Source: Lachnospiraceae bacterium | Lineage (GTDB): Bacteria; Bacillota; Clostridia; Lachnospirales; Lachnospiraceae | Length of the DNA: 64,000 nucleotides | NCBI GenBank assembly: GCA_030524705.1 | Contig: JAUNGD010000007.1 | Span: 29,700 to 93,699 of the forward strand | Direction: 5' to 3' | Part shown: positions 18,015-28,119 of the stretch, one piece after another | Position numbering within the stretch: the stretch's first letter is position 1 | Layout of the letters: each line of letters starts with the position of its first letter | Translations under genes and position numbers: made by a program | The notes under the pieces: model-generated | What the model saw: only the letters and a program-made list of their open reading frames with translations | Database searches by the model: none | What the model was told of the DNA's origin: nothing

Positions 18015-18085
18015 GATCTCCTCCAAATATTGCCGATTGCCCGTCAGATTCTCCCGGACTGTATTTCAACCACTGCGCCTGCGGC

Positions 18086-20734
18086 CTACCACCGGTTCTT
18101 CAGCTTATTCTGAAGATGGTAGATTGTATTGAGGGCGTCAATGGGCGTCAGATTCGACACGTCGATCTCCTGCAGCTCCTTTAATACATCCGAATCGCTG
18201 ACGGTATCAAACAATGACATCTGATCCATATCAACGGGATCCAGCTTTTTGGCCCTGGGCCGTTTTGCCTTCTGGGCTTCATTGCCGATTTCCTGCACCT
18301 TTACGGTAATGTCAGCGCTGGTCAGCTCCTCCGCCAGCTCTTTCGCCCGTTCAATCACACTGTCCGGTACCCCCGCCAGCTTAGCAACCTGGATTCCATA
18401 GCTCTTATCAGCGCCGCCCTTGATGATCTTGCGAAGGAAAACAATGTCGTCGCCTTTTTCCTTAACGGCGATGCAGTAATTATTTACTCCGGTGAGCTTC
18501 CCTTCCAGCTCGGTCAGCTCATGATAATGCGTGGCAAATAGTGTTTTGGCTCCTAGAAGCTTTGTATTGCTGATATGCTCCACCACGGCCCAGGCGATGC
18601 TAAGTCCGTCGAAGGTGCTCGTCCCGCGGCCGATCTCATCCAGAATCAGCAGGCTGTTTTTCGTTGCATTGCGAAGAATATTGGCCACCTCCGTCATTTC
18701 CACCATAAAGGTACTCTGGCCGCTGGCAAGGTCATCTGATGCGCCGACCCTTGTGAAAATGCGGTCCACCAGTCCGATCCGGGCGCTTTGGGCCGGAACA
18801 AAGCTTCCAAGCTGCGCCATCAGAACGATAAGGGCTGTCTGGCGCATGTAAGTGGACTTTCCGGCCATATTGGGTCCCGTAATAATGGAAATGCGGCTTT
18901 TCGCATTGTCCAGGTACGTATCGTTGGCAATAAACATATCATTGGGAATCATTTTTTCCACAACGGGATGCCTGCCGTTTTTGATGTCAATGATCCCTTT
19001 TTCATTTATCGACGGCTTGACGTAGTTGTTGCGCTCTGCTACCAGGGCCAGGGAAGAAAATACGTCAATGCCCGCTACGGCCCTGGCCGTCTGCTGGATG
19101 CGGAGGATCTCATCGGCTACCTGGTTGCGGATGTCCACATAGAGGCCGTATTCCAGGGAAAAAAGCTTGTCCTCCGCCCCCAGAATCATATCCTCCAGTT
19201 CCTTCAGCTCCGGCGTAATATAACGCTCCGCGTTTGCCAGAGTCTGCTTCCGGGTATAATAATCCGGCACCAGGTCCTTGTAAGAATTTGTGACCTCGAG
19301 ATAATAACCAAAAACTTTATTAAACTTGATTTTCAGATTTTTAATCCCGGTTTTTTCTCGTTCCTTTGCTTCCAGCTCCGCCAGCCAGTTCTTGCCCTCC
19401 GTCTTGGCATTGCGGAGCCGGTCTACCTCCTCGTGAAAGCCCTCCCGGATGATCCCGCCGTCCCGGATGCCGATGGGCGGCTCCTCTACAATGGAGGCGT
19501 CAATCAACTGGTGCAGGTCTGCCAGCTCGTCCAGCTCCTCCTCCAGCTCCTTCAAGAGCGGGGCATTCAGACTTTTCATCAGGTATTTGATGTGGGGAAG
19601 CATGGAAAGGGAAGTCTTGAAGGCGATCATATCCCTGGGATTGGCCGTCTGGTAGCTGATCCGGCTGATCAAACGCTCCAGATCATATACCGGGTTCAGG
19701 TATTCCCGCAGCTCTTCCCGGGTGATGGCATTATTCTTCAGCTCTTCCACGGCGTCCAGCCTGTCCAGGATCGCCTGCTTTTCAATCAGGGGCTGCTCCA
19801 CATACTTGCGGAGCAGCCGGGCTCCCATGGCGGTTTTCGTCTTGTCCAGCACCCACAGCAGAGAGCCTCTTTTATTTTTCTCCCGAAGCGTTTCGCACAG
19901 CTCGAGATTTCTTCTTGTTGAGCTGTCCAGGATCATATATTTTCCGATGGAATACGGCGTAAGGCCCGTCAGATTCGCGATGGAGGTTTTCTGCGTTTCC
20001 ATCAGATATTTGAGCAGGGCCCCCGAGGCGATCACACCGCAGCTGTAATCCGAGATCCCCAGCCCCTCCAGGGCGGATACGTGAAAATGCTCCATCAGCA
20101 CCCGGGCGCACATCGCATCGTCAAAATACCAGGAATCCAGCGCGTAGATGGAGATTCCCAGCCGTTCCTTCATATCTTCAATATCAATCCCGCTCACATA
20201 AAAAGAATGATTGCAGATGATCTCCGAGGGCGAAAACTTTGTGATCTCGTCGAGAAGCTTCCGCTCACTGTCAAGCTCCGTCACCAGGTATTCTCCCGTG
20301 GTAATATCCGCCACAGAGATACCGTACCGGTCTGCCGTGTACACAATACACATCAAATAGTTGTTTTTCGTCTCATCCAGAGCCTGGGTGTTCAGATTGG
20401 TTCCCGGCGTTACAATGCGAATAACCTCCCGCTTTACGATTCCCTTCGCCTGCTTCGGATCCTCCACCTGCTCGCAGATCGCCACCTTGTAGCCCTTGGC
20501 TACCAGCTTGTTCAGATATCCGTCCACCGCGTGGTAGGGCACTCCGCACATCGGGGCCCGTTCCTCCTGCCCGCAGTCCTTTCCCGTAAGCGTAATCTCA
20601 AGTTCCTTTGACGCAGTCAGCGCATCCTCAAAAAACATTTCATAGAAATCGCCAAGACGATAAAACAGAATACAGTCCTTGTACTGTTCCTTCGTCTGCA
20701 TGTATTGCTGCATCATTGGGGTTAATTGTGCCAT
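18086..20734 (-). CDS. mutS: DNA mismatch repair protein MutS
   Basis: The mismatch-recognition ATPase. The N-terminal mismatch-binding domain has FYRLGDFYEMFFEDA (Phe-x-Glu wedge; residues about 24-38). The ATPase domain has Walker A GPNMAGKSTYMRQ near residue 620, Walker B LLILDEIGRGTST and the family's FATHYHELTELE. Length (882 aa) is normal for MutS1. It lies 26 bp after miaB and 71 bp before mutL, giving the common miaB-mutS-mutL-miaA order. Confidence 0.98.
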   Translation of the reverse strand: MAQLTPMMQQYMQTKEQYKDCILFYRLGDFYEMFFEDALTASKELEITLTGKDCGQEERAPMCGVPYHAVDGYLNKLVAKGYKVAICEQVEDPKQAKGIVKREVIRIVTPGTNLNTQALDETKNNYLMCIVYTADRYGISVADITTGEYLVTELDSERKLLDEITKFSPSEIICNHSFYVSGIDIEDMKERLGISIYALDSWYFDDAMCARVLMEHFHVSALEGLGISDYSCGVIASGALLKYLMETQKTSIANLTGLTPYSIGKYMILDSSTRRNLELCETLREKNKRGSLLWVLDKTKTAMGARLLRKYVEQPLIEKQAILDRLDAVEELKNNAITREELREYLNPVYDLERLISRISYQTANPRDMIAFKTSLSMLPHIKYLMKSLNAPLLKELEEELDELADLHQLIDASIVEEPPIGIRDGGIIREGFHEEVDRLRNAKTEGKNWLAELEAKEREKTGIKNLKIKFNKVFGYYLEVTNSYKDLVPDYYTRKQTLANAERYITPELKELEDMILGAEDKLFSLEYGLYVDIRNQVADEILRIQQTARAVAGIDVFSSLALVAERNNYVKPSINEKGIIDIKNGRHPVVEKMIPNDMFIANDTYLDNAKSRISIITGPNMAGKSTYMRQTALIVLMAQLGSFVPAQSARIGLVDRIFTRVGASDDLASGQSTFMVEMTEVANILRNATKNSLLILDEIGRGTSTFDGLSIAWAVVEHISNTKLLGAKTLFATHYHELTELEGKLTGVNNYCIAVKEKGDDIVFLRKIIKGGADKSYGIQVAKLAGVPDSVIERAKELAEELTSADITVKVQEIGNEAQKAKRPRAKKLDPVDMDQMSLFDTVSDSDVLKELQEIDVSNLTPIDALNTIYHLQNKLKNRW

Positions 20735-20760
20735 GCTTTTATCCTTCTCTTCCGTCTGTT

Positions 20761-22257
20761 TTATCGTGCCGAAGCCTCATCGCTTCCGCTCCGGCTGCCT
20801 TCCCCGGCATCGGGTACATATTCGCCGATATAATAAAATCCCTTGCATTCTTTTAAATATACATTGACAATTTTTCCGATCAGCTCCCTGCCTCCCGGAA
20901 AATGCACCAGAAGGTTATTGCTGAGGCGTCCCGTCACAAGGGCGGAATCCTGCTCATTGACAGACTCCACCAGAACAGGGAGCGTCTGCCCCTGTACCTT
21001 CAGCGACATCTCCTTTGAAATATCCTGCACCAGTGCAAGAAGGCGGTTGAAACGATCCTTGACCACATCCTCCGGCACCTGGTTTTCCATCACGGCGGCA
21101 GGGGTGCCGGTACGCCTGGAATAGATAAAGGTAAACGCACTGTCGTAGCGCACCCTTCTTACCACATCCAGAGTCTCCTGGAAGTCCTCTTCCGTCTCCC
21201 CGGGAAATCCGACAATAATATCCGTAGTAATGGCAATATCCGGCATCGCCTCCCGGATCCGGGCCGCCAGGTCAAGATACTGCTCCTTCGTATATCTCCG
21301 GTTCATTTTTTTCAGGATCGGCGTACTTCCCGACTGCAAAGGCAGATGCAGATGGCGGCATATCTTTTTTGACTGCCTCATAACCTTGATCAGCTCCTCC
21401 GAAAGGTCCTTCGGATGGGAGGTCATGAAACGGATCCGCTCAAGGCCTTCGATCTGCTCCACCTGTCGAAGAAGCTGGGCGAAGGTGATGGGCTCCTCCA
21501 GGTTCTTTCCGTAGGAATTCACATTCTGTCCCAGCAGCATGACCTCCACAACGCCGTCCTTTACAAGATCCTTTATTTCCCGAATAATGTCCTCGGGCTT
21601 CCGGCTCCGCTCCCGGCCCCTGACATACGGGACAATACAGTAGCTGCAGAAATTGTTGCAGCCGAACATGATATTCACGCCTGATTTGAAGGAGTACGTC
21701 CGGTCCGTAGGAAGATCCTCCACGATCTTGTCTGTATCCTTCCACAGATCCACCACCATTCGCGAAGACTCCAGCGAAGTCACCAGAAGCTCTGCAAATT
21801 TGAAAATATTATGCGTACCGAAAACAAGATCCACAAAGCGGTAGCTCTTCTGGATCTTGTCTACCACCTCTGCCTCCTGCATCATGCAGCCGCAGAGTGC
21901 AATGATCATCTGCGGGTTCTTTTTCTTCAGCCCGGACAGATAACCCAAATGTCCGTATACCTTGAGGTTTGCGTTTTCTCGCACGGTACAGGTGTTGTAG
22001 AGGACAAAATCTGCCTCCTCTGATTCGCTGTGCTCGTATCCGATCATTTCCAGAATCCCCCGGAGCTTTTCGGAATCCCTGGCATTCATCTGACAGCCGA
22101 AGGTCTTGATGCACGCCGTCAGAGGACGTCCCGTCTGACGGCTCCTCTCCCGGATCAATTCTCTGGCCTTTGCTATAAAATAATACTGCCGCTGCGGTTC
22201 CTCCGCCGGAGCATTCTGCGTTAAATCTATTTTTGTCAAATCAATATCGTTATACAT
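20761..22257 (-). CDS. miaB: tRNA-2-methylthio-N6-dimethylallyladenosine synthase MiaB
   Basis: A radical-SAM methylthiotransferase that adds a methylthio group to i6A37 in tRNA, acting after MiaA. The N-terminal UPF0004 domain has TFGCQMNARDSEK and the additional Fe-S cluster cysteines; the radical-SAM CxxxCxxC motif is CNNFCSYC, followed by VPYVRGRERSR. A C-terminal TRAM domain follows. At 498 aa it carries an N-terminal extension of about 45 residues, common in Clostridia. It is the first gene of its transcript. Confidence 0.97.
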   Translation of the reverse strand: MYNDIDLTKIDLTQNAPAEEPQRQYYFIAKARELIRERSRQTGRPLTACIKTFGCQMNARDSEKLRGILEMIGYEHSESEEADFVLYNTCTVRENANLKVYGHLGYLSGLKKKNPQMIIALCGCMMQEAEVVDKIQKSYRFVDLVFGTHNIFKFAELLVTSLESSRMVVDLWKDTDKIVEDLPTDRTYSFKSGVNIMFGCNNFCSYCIVPYVRGRERSRKPEDIIREIKDLVKDGVVEVMLLGQNVNSYGKNLEEPITFAQLLRQVEQIEGLERIRFMTSHPKDLSEELIKVMRQSKKICRHLHLPLQSGSTPILKKMNRRYTKEQYLDLAARIREAMPDIAITTDIIVGFPGETEEDFQETLDVVRRVRYDSAFTFIYSRRTGTPAAVMENQVPEDVVKDRFNRLLALVQDISKEMSLKVQGQTLPVLVESVNEQDSALVTGRLSNNLLVHFPGGRELIGKIVNVYLKECKGFYYIGEYVPDAGEGSRSGSDEASAR

Positions 22258-22303
22258 CGCGTTGTCCTTCCGTTCTTTTCTTTCTGTCCGGTTTTACCAC
22301 AAT

Positions 22304-22332
22304 AGTTTAAACGACAATCTGTCAGAAATCAA
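22304..22332 (-). promoter_or_regulatory. Possible promoter of the miaB-mutSL operon
   Basis: On the minus strand a -35-like TTGATT (22327-22332) and a -10-like TAAACT (22304-22309) are 17 bp apart, about 50 bp before the miaB start. Each matches the consensus at four of six positions, so this is only a candidate. Confidence 0.4.
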
Positions 22333-22388
22333 GAACAAAAGTGTGCAATATGCCTGCGCAGCAGGGCATGCGGCAGATCCGGCTGCGT

Positions 22389-22426
22389 AAAAAAGGTGAA
22401 AATCCGCCGGGAAGCGAATTTTCACC
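22389..22426 (-). terminator. Intrinsic terminator after the MTHFS-ProA gene
   Basis: A hairpin with 9-bp arms (GGTGAAAAT and ATTTTCACC, 22395-22426) is followed on the minus strand by a run of six T. It lies just beyond the stop codon at 22433 and closes the long operon that begins at yqfC. Confidence 0.85.
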
Positions 22427-22432
22427 TGATCG

Positions 22433-24229
22433 TTACGGTCTTACCTGACCATCCCCGAAAATGATAAACTTCGTTGTCGTAAGAGCTTCCAGTCCCATGG
22501 GCCCTCTCGCATGCAGCTTCTGGGTGCTGATGCCGATTTCTGCTCCGAAGCCGAACTCAAAGCCGTCCGTAAAGCGCGTGGAAGCGTTTACGTATACCGC
22601 CGCTGCGTCGATTTCATCCAGGAACCGCAGGGCATTTGCGTAATCCCTGGTAATGATGGACTCTGAGTGGCCGGTATTGTATTTATTGATATGTGCGATC
22701 GCCTCATCCAGGGAGGACACCGTCTTGACAGAAAGAATATAGTCCAGATACTCTCTGCCCCAGTCCTCCTCAGAAGCAGGAACTGCCTCTGGAATACAGG
22801 AAAGAGCCTGCTCGTCGCACCGCATCTCCACCTTATGCTCATCGAGACGCTTTTTCAGCGCGCTTAAAAGCTGCTTTTCCACCTTTTCATGGACAACAAT
22901 GGATTCACAGGCGTTGCACACGCCGATGCGCTGAGTCTTGGCGTTGTTGATAATATCAATGGCCATGTCAAGATCCGCTGTCTCGTCCACGTAGATATGA
23001 CAGTTGCCGGTGCCTGTCTCGATCACCGGGATTGTACTGTTGTTCACGACAGCCCGGATCAGTCCCGCCCCGCCCCGGGGGATCAGGACATCCACATACT
23101 GCTTCAGCTTCATGAAGCGGGAGGTGGTCTCCCGGTCTGTCACCTGGATCAGCTGCAGAGCGGTTTTTGGTATCCTGCAGTCCTCCAAAGCCCGGCAAAT
23201 GACCTTGACAATTGCCGTGTTGGAATGGATCGCATCACTGCCGCCCTTCAAAATGACTGCATTTCCGGTCTTAAAGCAAAGTCCGAAGGCGTCCGCCGTC
23301 ACGTTCGGCCTTGACTCATAAATAATGCCGATAACCCCCAGGGGAACACGCTTCCGGCCAATCATCAGGCCGTTGGGCCGCTTTTTCATCTCAGAAACCT
23401 CGCCGATGGGATCGTCCAGCCGGGCGATCTGACGCAGCCCTTCGCTCATTCCTGCAATCCGGCCGGTATTTAGCATCAGCCGGTCCACCAGTCCCTCCGG
23501 CATCTGGTTCTTCCGGGCTTCTTCTATATCCTTCGCGTTCGCTTCCAGTATATCCTCTGCATACTGCTCCAGATAGTCCGCCGCCTTCAAAAGCGCCTCG
23601 TTTTTACTGGCCGTAGATAATTTGCGGAGTACCGGCTCCGTTTCTTTGGCACTGCGTCCGATGCTCTCCAGCAGCACATCAGGATCTGCAAAGAACCGCT
23701 CCTCCGTAACCAGATACTGCGGAAGGATGTCATACTCTGTACTCATTACCTCATCCATCATCTGAAGCTCAAAGGCCACGGCTGCCGTTGTATGCTTCGT
23801 ATGCTGAGAGAGATAGCGATCATAAAAGCCCTTTCCGTAGCCGCAGCGGTGACGCTTTGCATCAAAGCCCACTCCCGGGACAATCAGCAGCGCATCCTCA
23901 TCCTCTGCTTCCAGTCCCGTCACAGGCTCAGGAATATCGTAATAGCCTGGCGCCACGTCCTCATAGGAGGAAATATAATAATATGTCATTTCATCCCCGT
24001 GTACCTTCGGCGCGGCTACCTTTTTGCCCAGCCTCCAGGCCGCCTCGATCAGCGGCTTCGTGGAAACCTCTCCCTTGCAGTCCATATATACATAGACTGC
24101 TTCTGCCTTCTGAAATTCCTCCATCTGAAGAATTGTATCGCAGATGATACGGCTCTTCCGTTCCAATTCCTCTGACGACAGTTCCTTTCTTCTGGAAAAT
24201 ACCAGCTTCCTAATGTCCTTTTTTTCCAT
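22433..24229 (-). CDS. proA: Fusion: 5-formyltetrahydrofolate cyclo-ligase + glutamate-5-semialdehyde dehydrogenase
   Basis: One reading frame joins two enzymes. Residues about 1-180 are a 5-formyl-THF cyclo-ligase (MTHFS/YgfA), which uses ATP to make 5,10-methenyl-THF, with the signature [11 protein letters not shown] (130-140). Residues about 190-598 are gamma-glutamyl phosphate reductase (ProA), the second step of proline synthesis, with [15 protein letters not shown] (301-315), LKGGSDA and catalytic Cys438 in IGVCNA. The short link [15 protein letters not shown] shows no stop or frameshift. I use the ATG at 24229 (weak GGGTG site), overlapping the DUF896 gene by 20 bp. proB lies two genes upstream, so the ProA half is in its proper setting; the folate half is the newcomer. 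Confidence 0.94.
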   Translation of the reverse strand: MEKKDIRKLVFSRRKELSSEELERKSRIICDTILQMEEFQKAEAVYVYMDCKGEVSTKPLIEAAWRLGKKVAAPKVHGDEMTYYYISSYEDVAPGYYDIPEPVTGLEAEDEDALLIVPGVGFDAKRHRCGYGKGFYDRYLSQHTKHTTAAVAFELQMMDEVMSTEYDILPQYLVTEERFFADPDVLLESIGRSAKETEPVLRKLSTASKNEALLKAADYLEQYAEDILEANAKDIEEARKNQMPEGLVDRLMLNTGRIAGMSEGLRQIARLDDPIGEVSEMKKRPNGLMIGRKRVPLGVIGIIYESRPNVTADAFGLCFKTGNAVILKGGSDAIHSNTAIVKVICRALEDCRIPKTALQLIQVTDRETTSRFMKLKQYVDVLIPRGGAGLIRAVVNNSTIPVIETGTGNCHIYVDETADLDMAIDIINNAKTQRIGVCNACESIVVHEKVEKQLLSALKKRLDEHKVEMRCDEQALSCIPEAVPASEEDWGREYLDYILSVKTVSSLDEAIAHINKYNTGHSESIITRDYANALRFLDEIDAAAVYVNASTRFTDGFEFGFGAEIGISTQKLHARGPMGLEALTTTKFIIFGDGQVRP

Positions 24230-24428
24230 ATTTTTCACCCAGATTCTCAATCTTTCCGTCTTTGTTGACTACGTCTATGTTGTTTAACTGTCCCCGCAGG
24301 TTTGCTCTGACAGCCGCAATGTACTCGGCCCGAAGCTCTGCCTGCTCCTGCCGCTCGGACTCTGTCAGGCCCTCCGCTTTGGATTTGCGCGCCAGCTCGT
24401 TGATTCTGGCTAATTTCTTGTCATCCAT
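24210..24428 (-). CDS. DUF896 / YnzC-family small protein
   Basis: A 72-residue protein of the DUF896 (YnzC/YaaT-like small protein) family; function unknown, although B. subtilis YnzC has been studied structurally as a helical hairpin. The N-terminal half carries the family pattern [14 protein letters not shown], then [13 protein letters not shown] and [13 protein letters not shown]. The ATG at 24428 follows AGGAG by seven bases. It sits 10 bp after proB and overlaps the MTHFS-ProA start, so it is translated with the proline genes; whether it acts with them is unknown. Confidence 0.9.
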   Translation of the reverse strand: MDDKKLARINELARKSKAEGLTESERQEQAELRAEYIAAVRANLRGQLNNIDVVNKDGKIENLGEKYGKKGH

Positions 24429-24438
24429 ACCCTTCTCC

Positions 24439-25284
24439 TCACCCGGCATCATTTTCCAGTATATCAATCAAATAAAAATCCTCGTTCGGCCTTCCCTTAA
24501 AGAGCGTGCCGACGTTTGCTCCCTGTAAAATATGGTGGATGATATGAAAATCATCCCCGTTGGCAATGATCATGTCTGCGCCGGAGGCAGTGGCGATCTT
24601 TGCCGCCGACAGCTTCGTAGCCATACCGCCGGTGCCTACGTCGCTTCCGCTGCCTTTTCCCATGCTCATCAGATGATCATCCAGACCCTCCACGAGATCA
24701 ATAAACTCTGCCTGGGGATTTTTCCGCGGATCATCCGTATACAATCCGTCAATATCGGAGAGTAAAATCAGCATATCCGCCCCCACCAGAGCCGCCACAA
24801 TTGCAGAAAGCGTATCGTTGTCGCCGAACTGGATTTCGTAGGTGGCCACCGTATCGTTTTCATTTACGATGGGAATTGCCCCCAGCGCCAGAAGCTCGGC
24901 AAAGGTATTGGAGGCATTTTTCCGGCTCAGGTTGTCCAGCATTGTATTTTTGGTCATGAGAACCTGAGCCGCCTGATGACCGTATTCGCTGAACAGCTTT
25001 TGATAGATCATCATGAGCTGTGCCTGGCCGATGGCGGCACAAGCCTGCTTTTCCGCTACATTTTTGGGCCTGTGATGAAATCCGATGGCCTGCCGGCCCA
25101 CCGCGATGGCGCCGGAGGACACGAGGATCACATCCTTCCCCATATTTTTGATATCACAAAGCTCCCGCACCAGAATTTCAAGCTTTGTGAGATTCAGCGC
25201 GCCCGTGGCGCTGTGTGTGATAGAGGAGCTGCCGATTTTTATGACAATCCTCTTTTTATCCTTGAGTTTTTCTCTGTAGTCCAT
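24439..25284 (-). CDS. proB: Glutamate 5-kinase ProB (short form, no PUA domain)
   Basis: Phosphorylates glutamate to gamma-glutamyl phosphate, the first step of proline synthesis, handing its product to the ProA half of the fusion downstream. The amino-acid kinase fold shows VIKIGSSSIT near the N-terminus, VSSGAIAVGR, ENDTVATYEIQFGDNDTLSA and GSDVGTGGMATKLSAAKIA. At 281 aa it lacks the C-terminal PUA domain found in the 367-aa E. coli enzyme. It starts 32 bp after the flippase gene. Confidence 0.96.
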   Translation of the reverse strand: MDYREKLKDKKRIVIKIGSSSITHSATGALNLTKLEILVRELCDIKNMGKDVILVSSGAIAVGRQAIGFHHRPKNVAEKQACAAIGQAQLMMIYQKLFSEYGHQAAQVLMTKNTMLDNLSRKNASNTFAELLALGAIPIVNENDTVATYEIQFGDNDTLSAIVAALVGADMLILLSDIDGLYTDDPRKNPQAEFIDLVEGLDDHLMSMGKGSGSDVGTGGMATKLSAAKIATASGADMIIANGDDFHIIHHILQGANVGTLFKGRPNEDFYLIDILENDAG

Positions 25285-25316
25285 AATTTCTCCTCAAACA
25301 GATTTATGATATCTGT

Positions 25317-26975
25317 TTATCTGACCAGCCCCAGTTTCCGAAGCAGACGGATCAGCAAATGTCCTTTCGGAAAAGTAGATATTTCTTCAATCGTAATCCC
25401 TCTAAATGAGACAAGCCCGATGGCATATACCACTACTCCCACAACAATGGAAATAATCGTGGAGATCGTGTTTCCCGCAAATACATGAAATGCTGAATAG
25501 ACAATATACACTGCAGCCGCCATAATGATGGATGACAGCCCGGGCACAATAAAGGTCTTATACCACTCCTGCTTGTAATTGATATAACGCCGGATAGACA
25601 GCGCATTTAAAACACATACGACCAATGCAAAGAATATGTTGGAGTATACAACAGCATAAATATTCAGGTTTGCCGTGGTCAGAAGGAAATACAGCATGAT
25701 AAAATGAAGCACAAGAGCAATACTGCAATTGATCAAAGGCTTCTGCAATTGTCCAAGTCCCTGCAAAATACCTGTAGTGAGGGTAGACAGGGAATAAAAA
25801 ATGATCATCAGCGCACCGATCTGCATAATTCCGGTGGAAAGCGCCACTCCTGTCTCCTGATGGAACAGCATCGTGATGATCGGCTTTGCCAGAGCAGCCA
25901 TACCCGCAGCGCACGGAATCGTCAGAAGCATCGTAAACCGGATAGACATTCTGATCTTCTGTCTTGCTTCTCCCCGGTTGCGGTTCGCCATAGCCGCCGT
26001 AAGGCTTGGGACAATGGAAGGCGACATACTGGAAGCCAGAGCCAGAGGAACATTCATCAGTACCCGGAACTGTCCGGAATAAATTCCCCAGATGGCGCCA
26101 TACTGTGCATCCGTATATCCCTGCCCCTGAAGTACCTTGTTGAAGATACCCTGATCTGCCACATTACTGATATTGTAAATTACCGTACTCAAAATAACCG
26201 GAAGAATGGTCAGGATCAGCTGCCTGTAAATCATGTATTCAGACTCCGGTCTGGAATTCTGGTCCCGGCGCATATTCCTGCGCAGTGTCTTCTTCTGAGC
26301 AGTGTAGACGATCATCATAAAGATAAGCGCTACTGTAATACTAACTACCGTACCAAAGGTGCCTCCGGCCGCTCCCCATGCGGGCCCCAGTGAAGGATTT
26401 CCCTCCTGAACAGCCAGTGACTCTCCATAGCTGAACATGATATTTGCACATATCAGCGTCACCGCAGCATTTACAATCTGTTCAATAACCTGGGACACCG
26501 CCGTGGGAACCATCGTGGAATATCCCTGAAAATATCCACGGAATGTCCCTATGATGGCAGATATAAAAATGGCCGGAGCCAGAACGCGGAGCCCATATAC
26601 CGCCAGCTCAAAGGACATCAGATACTTCGTAATCACACCAGCAAAGATGTATGTAAAAAGTGCCAGTGCTCCGCCGACAACAAGAGCAAACCGCACTGCA
26701 CACAGAAAGACCCTGTGTGCGTTGCGGTATTCCCCCCGATGTACCCGTTCCGATACCAGTTTGGAAACTGCCAGGGGCAGGTTGAAGCAGGATATCATAA
26801 GAACAATTGCATAAATCTCATTCGCTGTAGAATAATAACCGTTTCCTTCATTTCCAAGAATGTTCTGCAGCGGAAAACGATAAATCATTCCAATGATCTT
26901 GGCAATGATCGCTGCCGCAGCCAGAATGGAACCCTGGACTAAAAAGTTATTTCCACTTTTCTTTTTCTCTTTCAC
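25317..26975 (-). CDS. MurJ/SpoVB-type oligosaccharidyl-lipid flippase
   Basis: A polytopic membrane protein of the MOP (MATE/polysaccharide) flippase superfamily, with about 14 membrane segments and the Firmicutes SpoVB/YtgP-like N-terminus (FLVQGSILAAAAIIAKIIGM). Relatives move lipid II or other undecaprenyl-linked sugars across the membrane. Length (552 aa) fits. It starts with GTG, preceded by AAGAGG, 53 bp after the DUF3048 gene. Vegetative MurJ-like and sporulation SpoVB-like roles cannot be separated here; the yqfC/yqfD genes at the operon's head make a sporulation link possible. Confidence 0.88.
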   Translation of the reverse strand: MKEKKKSGNNFLVQGSILAAAAIIAKIIGMIYRFPLQNILGNEGNGYYSTANEIYAIVLMISCFNLPLAVSKLVSERVHRGEYRNAHRVFLCAVRFALVVGGALALFTYIFAGVITKYLMSFELAVYGLRVLAPAIFISAIIGTFRGYFQGYSTMVPTAVSQVIEQIVNAAVTLICANIMFSYGESLAVQEGNPSLGPAWGAAGGTFGTVVSITVALIFMMIVYTAQKKTLRRNMRRDQNSRPESEYMIYRQLILTILPVILSTVIYNISNVADQGIFNKVLQGQGYTDAQYGAIWGIYSGQFRVLMNVPLALASSMSPSIVPSLTAAMANRNRGEARQKIRMSIRFTMLLTIPCAAGMAALAKPIITMLFHQETGVALSTGIMQIGALMIIFYSLSTLTTGILQGLGQLQKPLINCSIALVLHFIMLYFLLTTANLNIYAVVYSNIFFALVVCVLNALSIRRYINYKQEWYKTFIVPGLSSIIMAAAVYIVYSAFHVFAGNTISTIISIVVGVVVYAIGLVSFRGITIEEISTFPKGHLLIRLLRKLGLVR

Positions 26976-27028
26976 GTCAGACCTCTTAAGAAATTAATTC
27001 AAACTTCCTGTATAAGATGTATCAGGGC

Positions 27029-28105
27029 TTAATAGAGCTGGACACCGTCGCTGTTCGTGTCAAGCACAATGCAGACCCAGGTCTTGCCCTGATTCAATGT
27101 GATCTGCTCTCCGTTTGCATCATAGTAACGGGTGGGGGTAAAGTTGCCCTCTGCAAAGGGATCCTCTGTGGTAGCCCCGTCCTTGCTCCAGGTAACGTCA
27201 ATCGCTTTTCCTCTTGTGATGTACTTTCCGGAACCTCCCGTCAGGACGTTAATGTCCAGATAGGAATCGGAATCCACCTGCGGCTGCCAGGAGCAGTACT
27301 GGATCAGAATATTGTCGTAGGTCAGTGCATTTCCCGTCATCTTGTCGATCTGCGGATCACCGAACTGGTATCTCGTATACTTTCCGGTCTGCTCATCATA
27401 CACGAAAGCTGCGTTGTTGTAATCGTATCCAATTTCTACCGTAGAAGCTGCCTGTCCATTTTCCAGAAGCACCGGAGCATCATCCGCCGCAAACTGATAA
27501 TGTCCGTTCTGATTCAGGTAGTTATCGGAATAATTCCGGGAGTATCCCTTGAAATCAATACCCTGCTGGATCATGTCATAGTTCGTGAATACATTGTGAG
27601 GCGCCGGGAAATCATCGCCTCTGTAATAGGTCACATCTCCCTCTCCGTCTCCCGCATCCTCAAGTCCGGAAAGATTCAGTGTATCATCACGCCACAGCAG
27701 CTCCAGGGCATACCAAGCTTGTCCAAAATGCAAATAGAAGGAGTCAAATTCTCTTGCAAAATAAACGTAATACTCACGGCTGCTTCGCACAGAGCCAATA
27801 CGCTCTATATCCTGATAGTCCTCAAAAATACCCATCAGACGTGTAATACCGCCCTCCACCGGAGCTTCATACACAACCTCAGCATTGGCAATTCCCGACT
27901 GCGGAAGCGCATCGTAAATATTGTTGAGCATAACCGAAATCGGCCTCGTTCTTCCGATGGATTCCGGGACAAGCTTTCCGGTCAGAAAGCTGCGCACCAT
28001 ACCATTATTTTCTTCAGCAGAAACTGTCATGCCGCCGGCCATACATCCCATCAGCATCGCCGCCGCAGAAATTCCCGCAACAAGTTTTTTAAATCGTCTT
28101 TTCAT
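27029..28105 (-). CDS. DUF3048-domain lipoprotein (YerB-like)
   Basis: An exported protein of the DUF3048/YerB family with unknown role. Residues 1-30 are a signal peptide; LMGC could be a lipobox, with SAEE as an alternative signal-peptidase I site. Family hallmarks are RPISVMLNNIYDALPQSGI, AEVVYEAPVEGGITRLMGIF and IGSVRSSREYY. The C-terminal ~120 residues form the second conserved part (WSKDGAT, LNQGKTWVCIV). It follows ybeY by 14 bp in the same transcript. Confidence 0.9.
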   Translation of the reverse strand: MKRRFKKLVAGISAAAMLMGCMAGGMTVSAEENNGMVRSFLTGKLVPESIGRTRPISVMLNNIYDALPQSGIANAEVVYEAPVEGGITRLMGIFEDYQDIERIGSVRSSREYYVYFAREFDSFYLHFGQAWYALELLWRDDTLNLSGLEDAGDGEGDVTYYRGDDFPAPHNVFTNYDMIQQGIDFKGYSRNYSDNYLNQNGHYQFAADDAPVLLENGQAASTVEIGYDYNNAAFVYDEQTGKYTRYQFGDPQIDKMTGNALTYDNILIQYCSWQPQVDSDSYLDINVLTGGSGKYITRGKAIDVTWSKDGATTEDPFAEGNFTPTRYYDANGEQITLNQGKTWVCIVLDTNSDGVQLY

Positions 28106-28119
28106 GATCTGTTCCTCCC

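Noticed and set aside
18788-19921. 377-codon plus-strand frame
   Set aside because: Antisense shadow of mutS.
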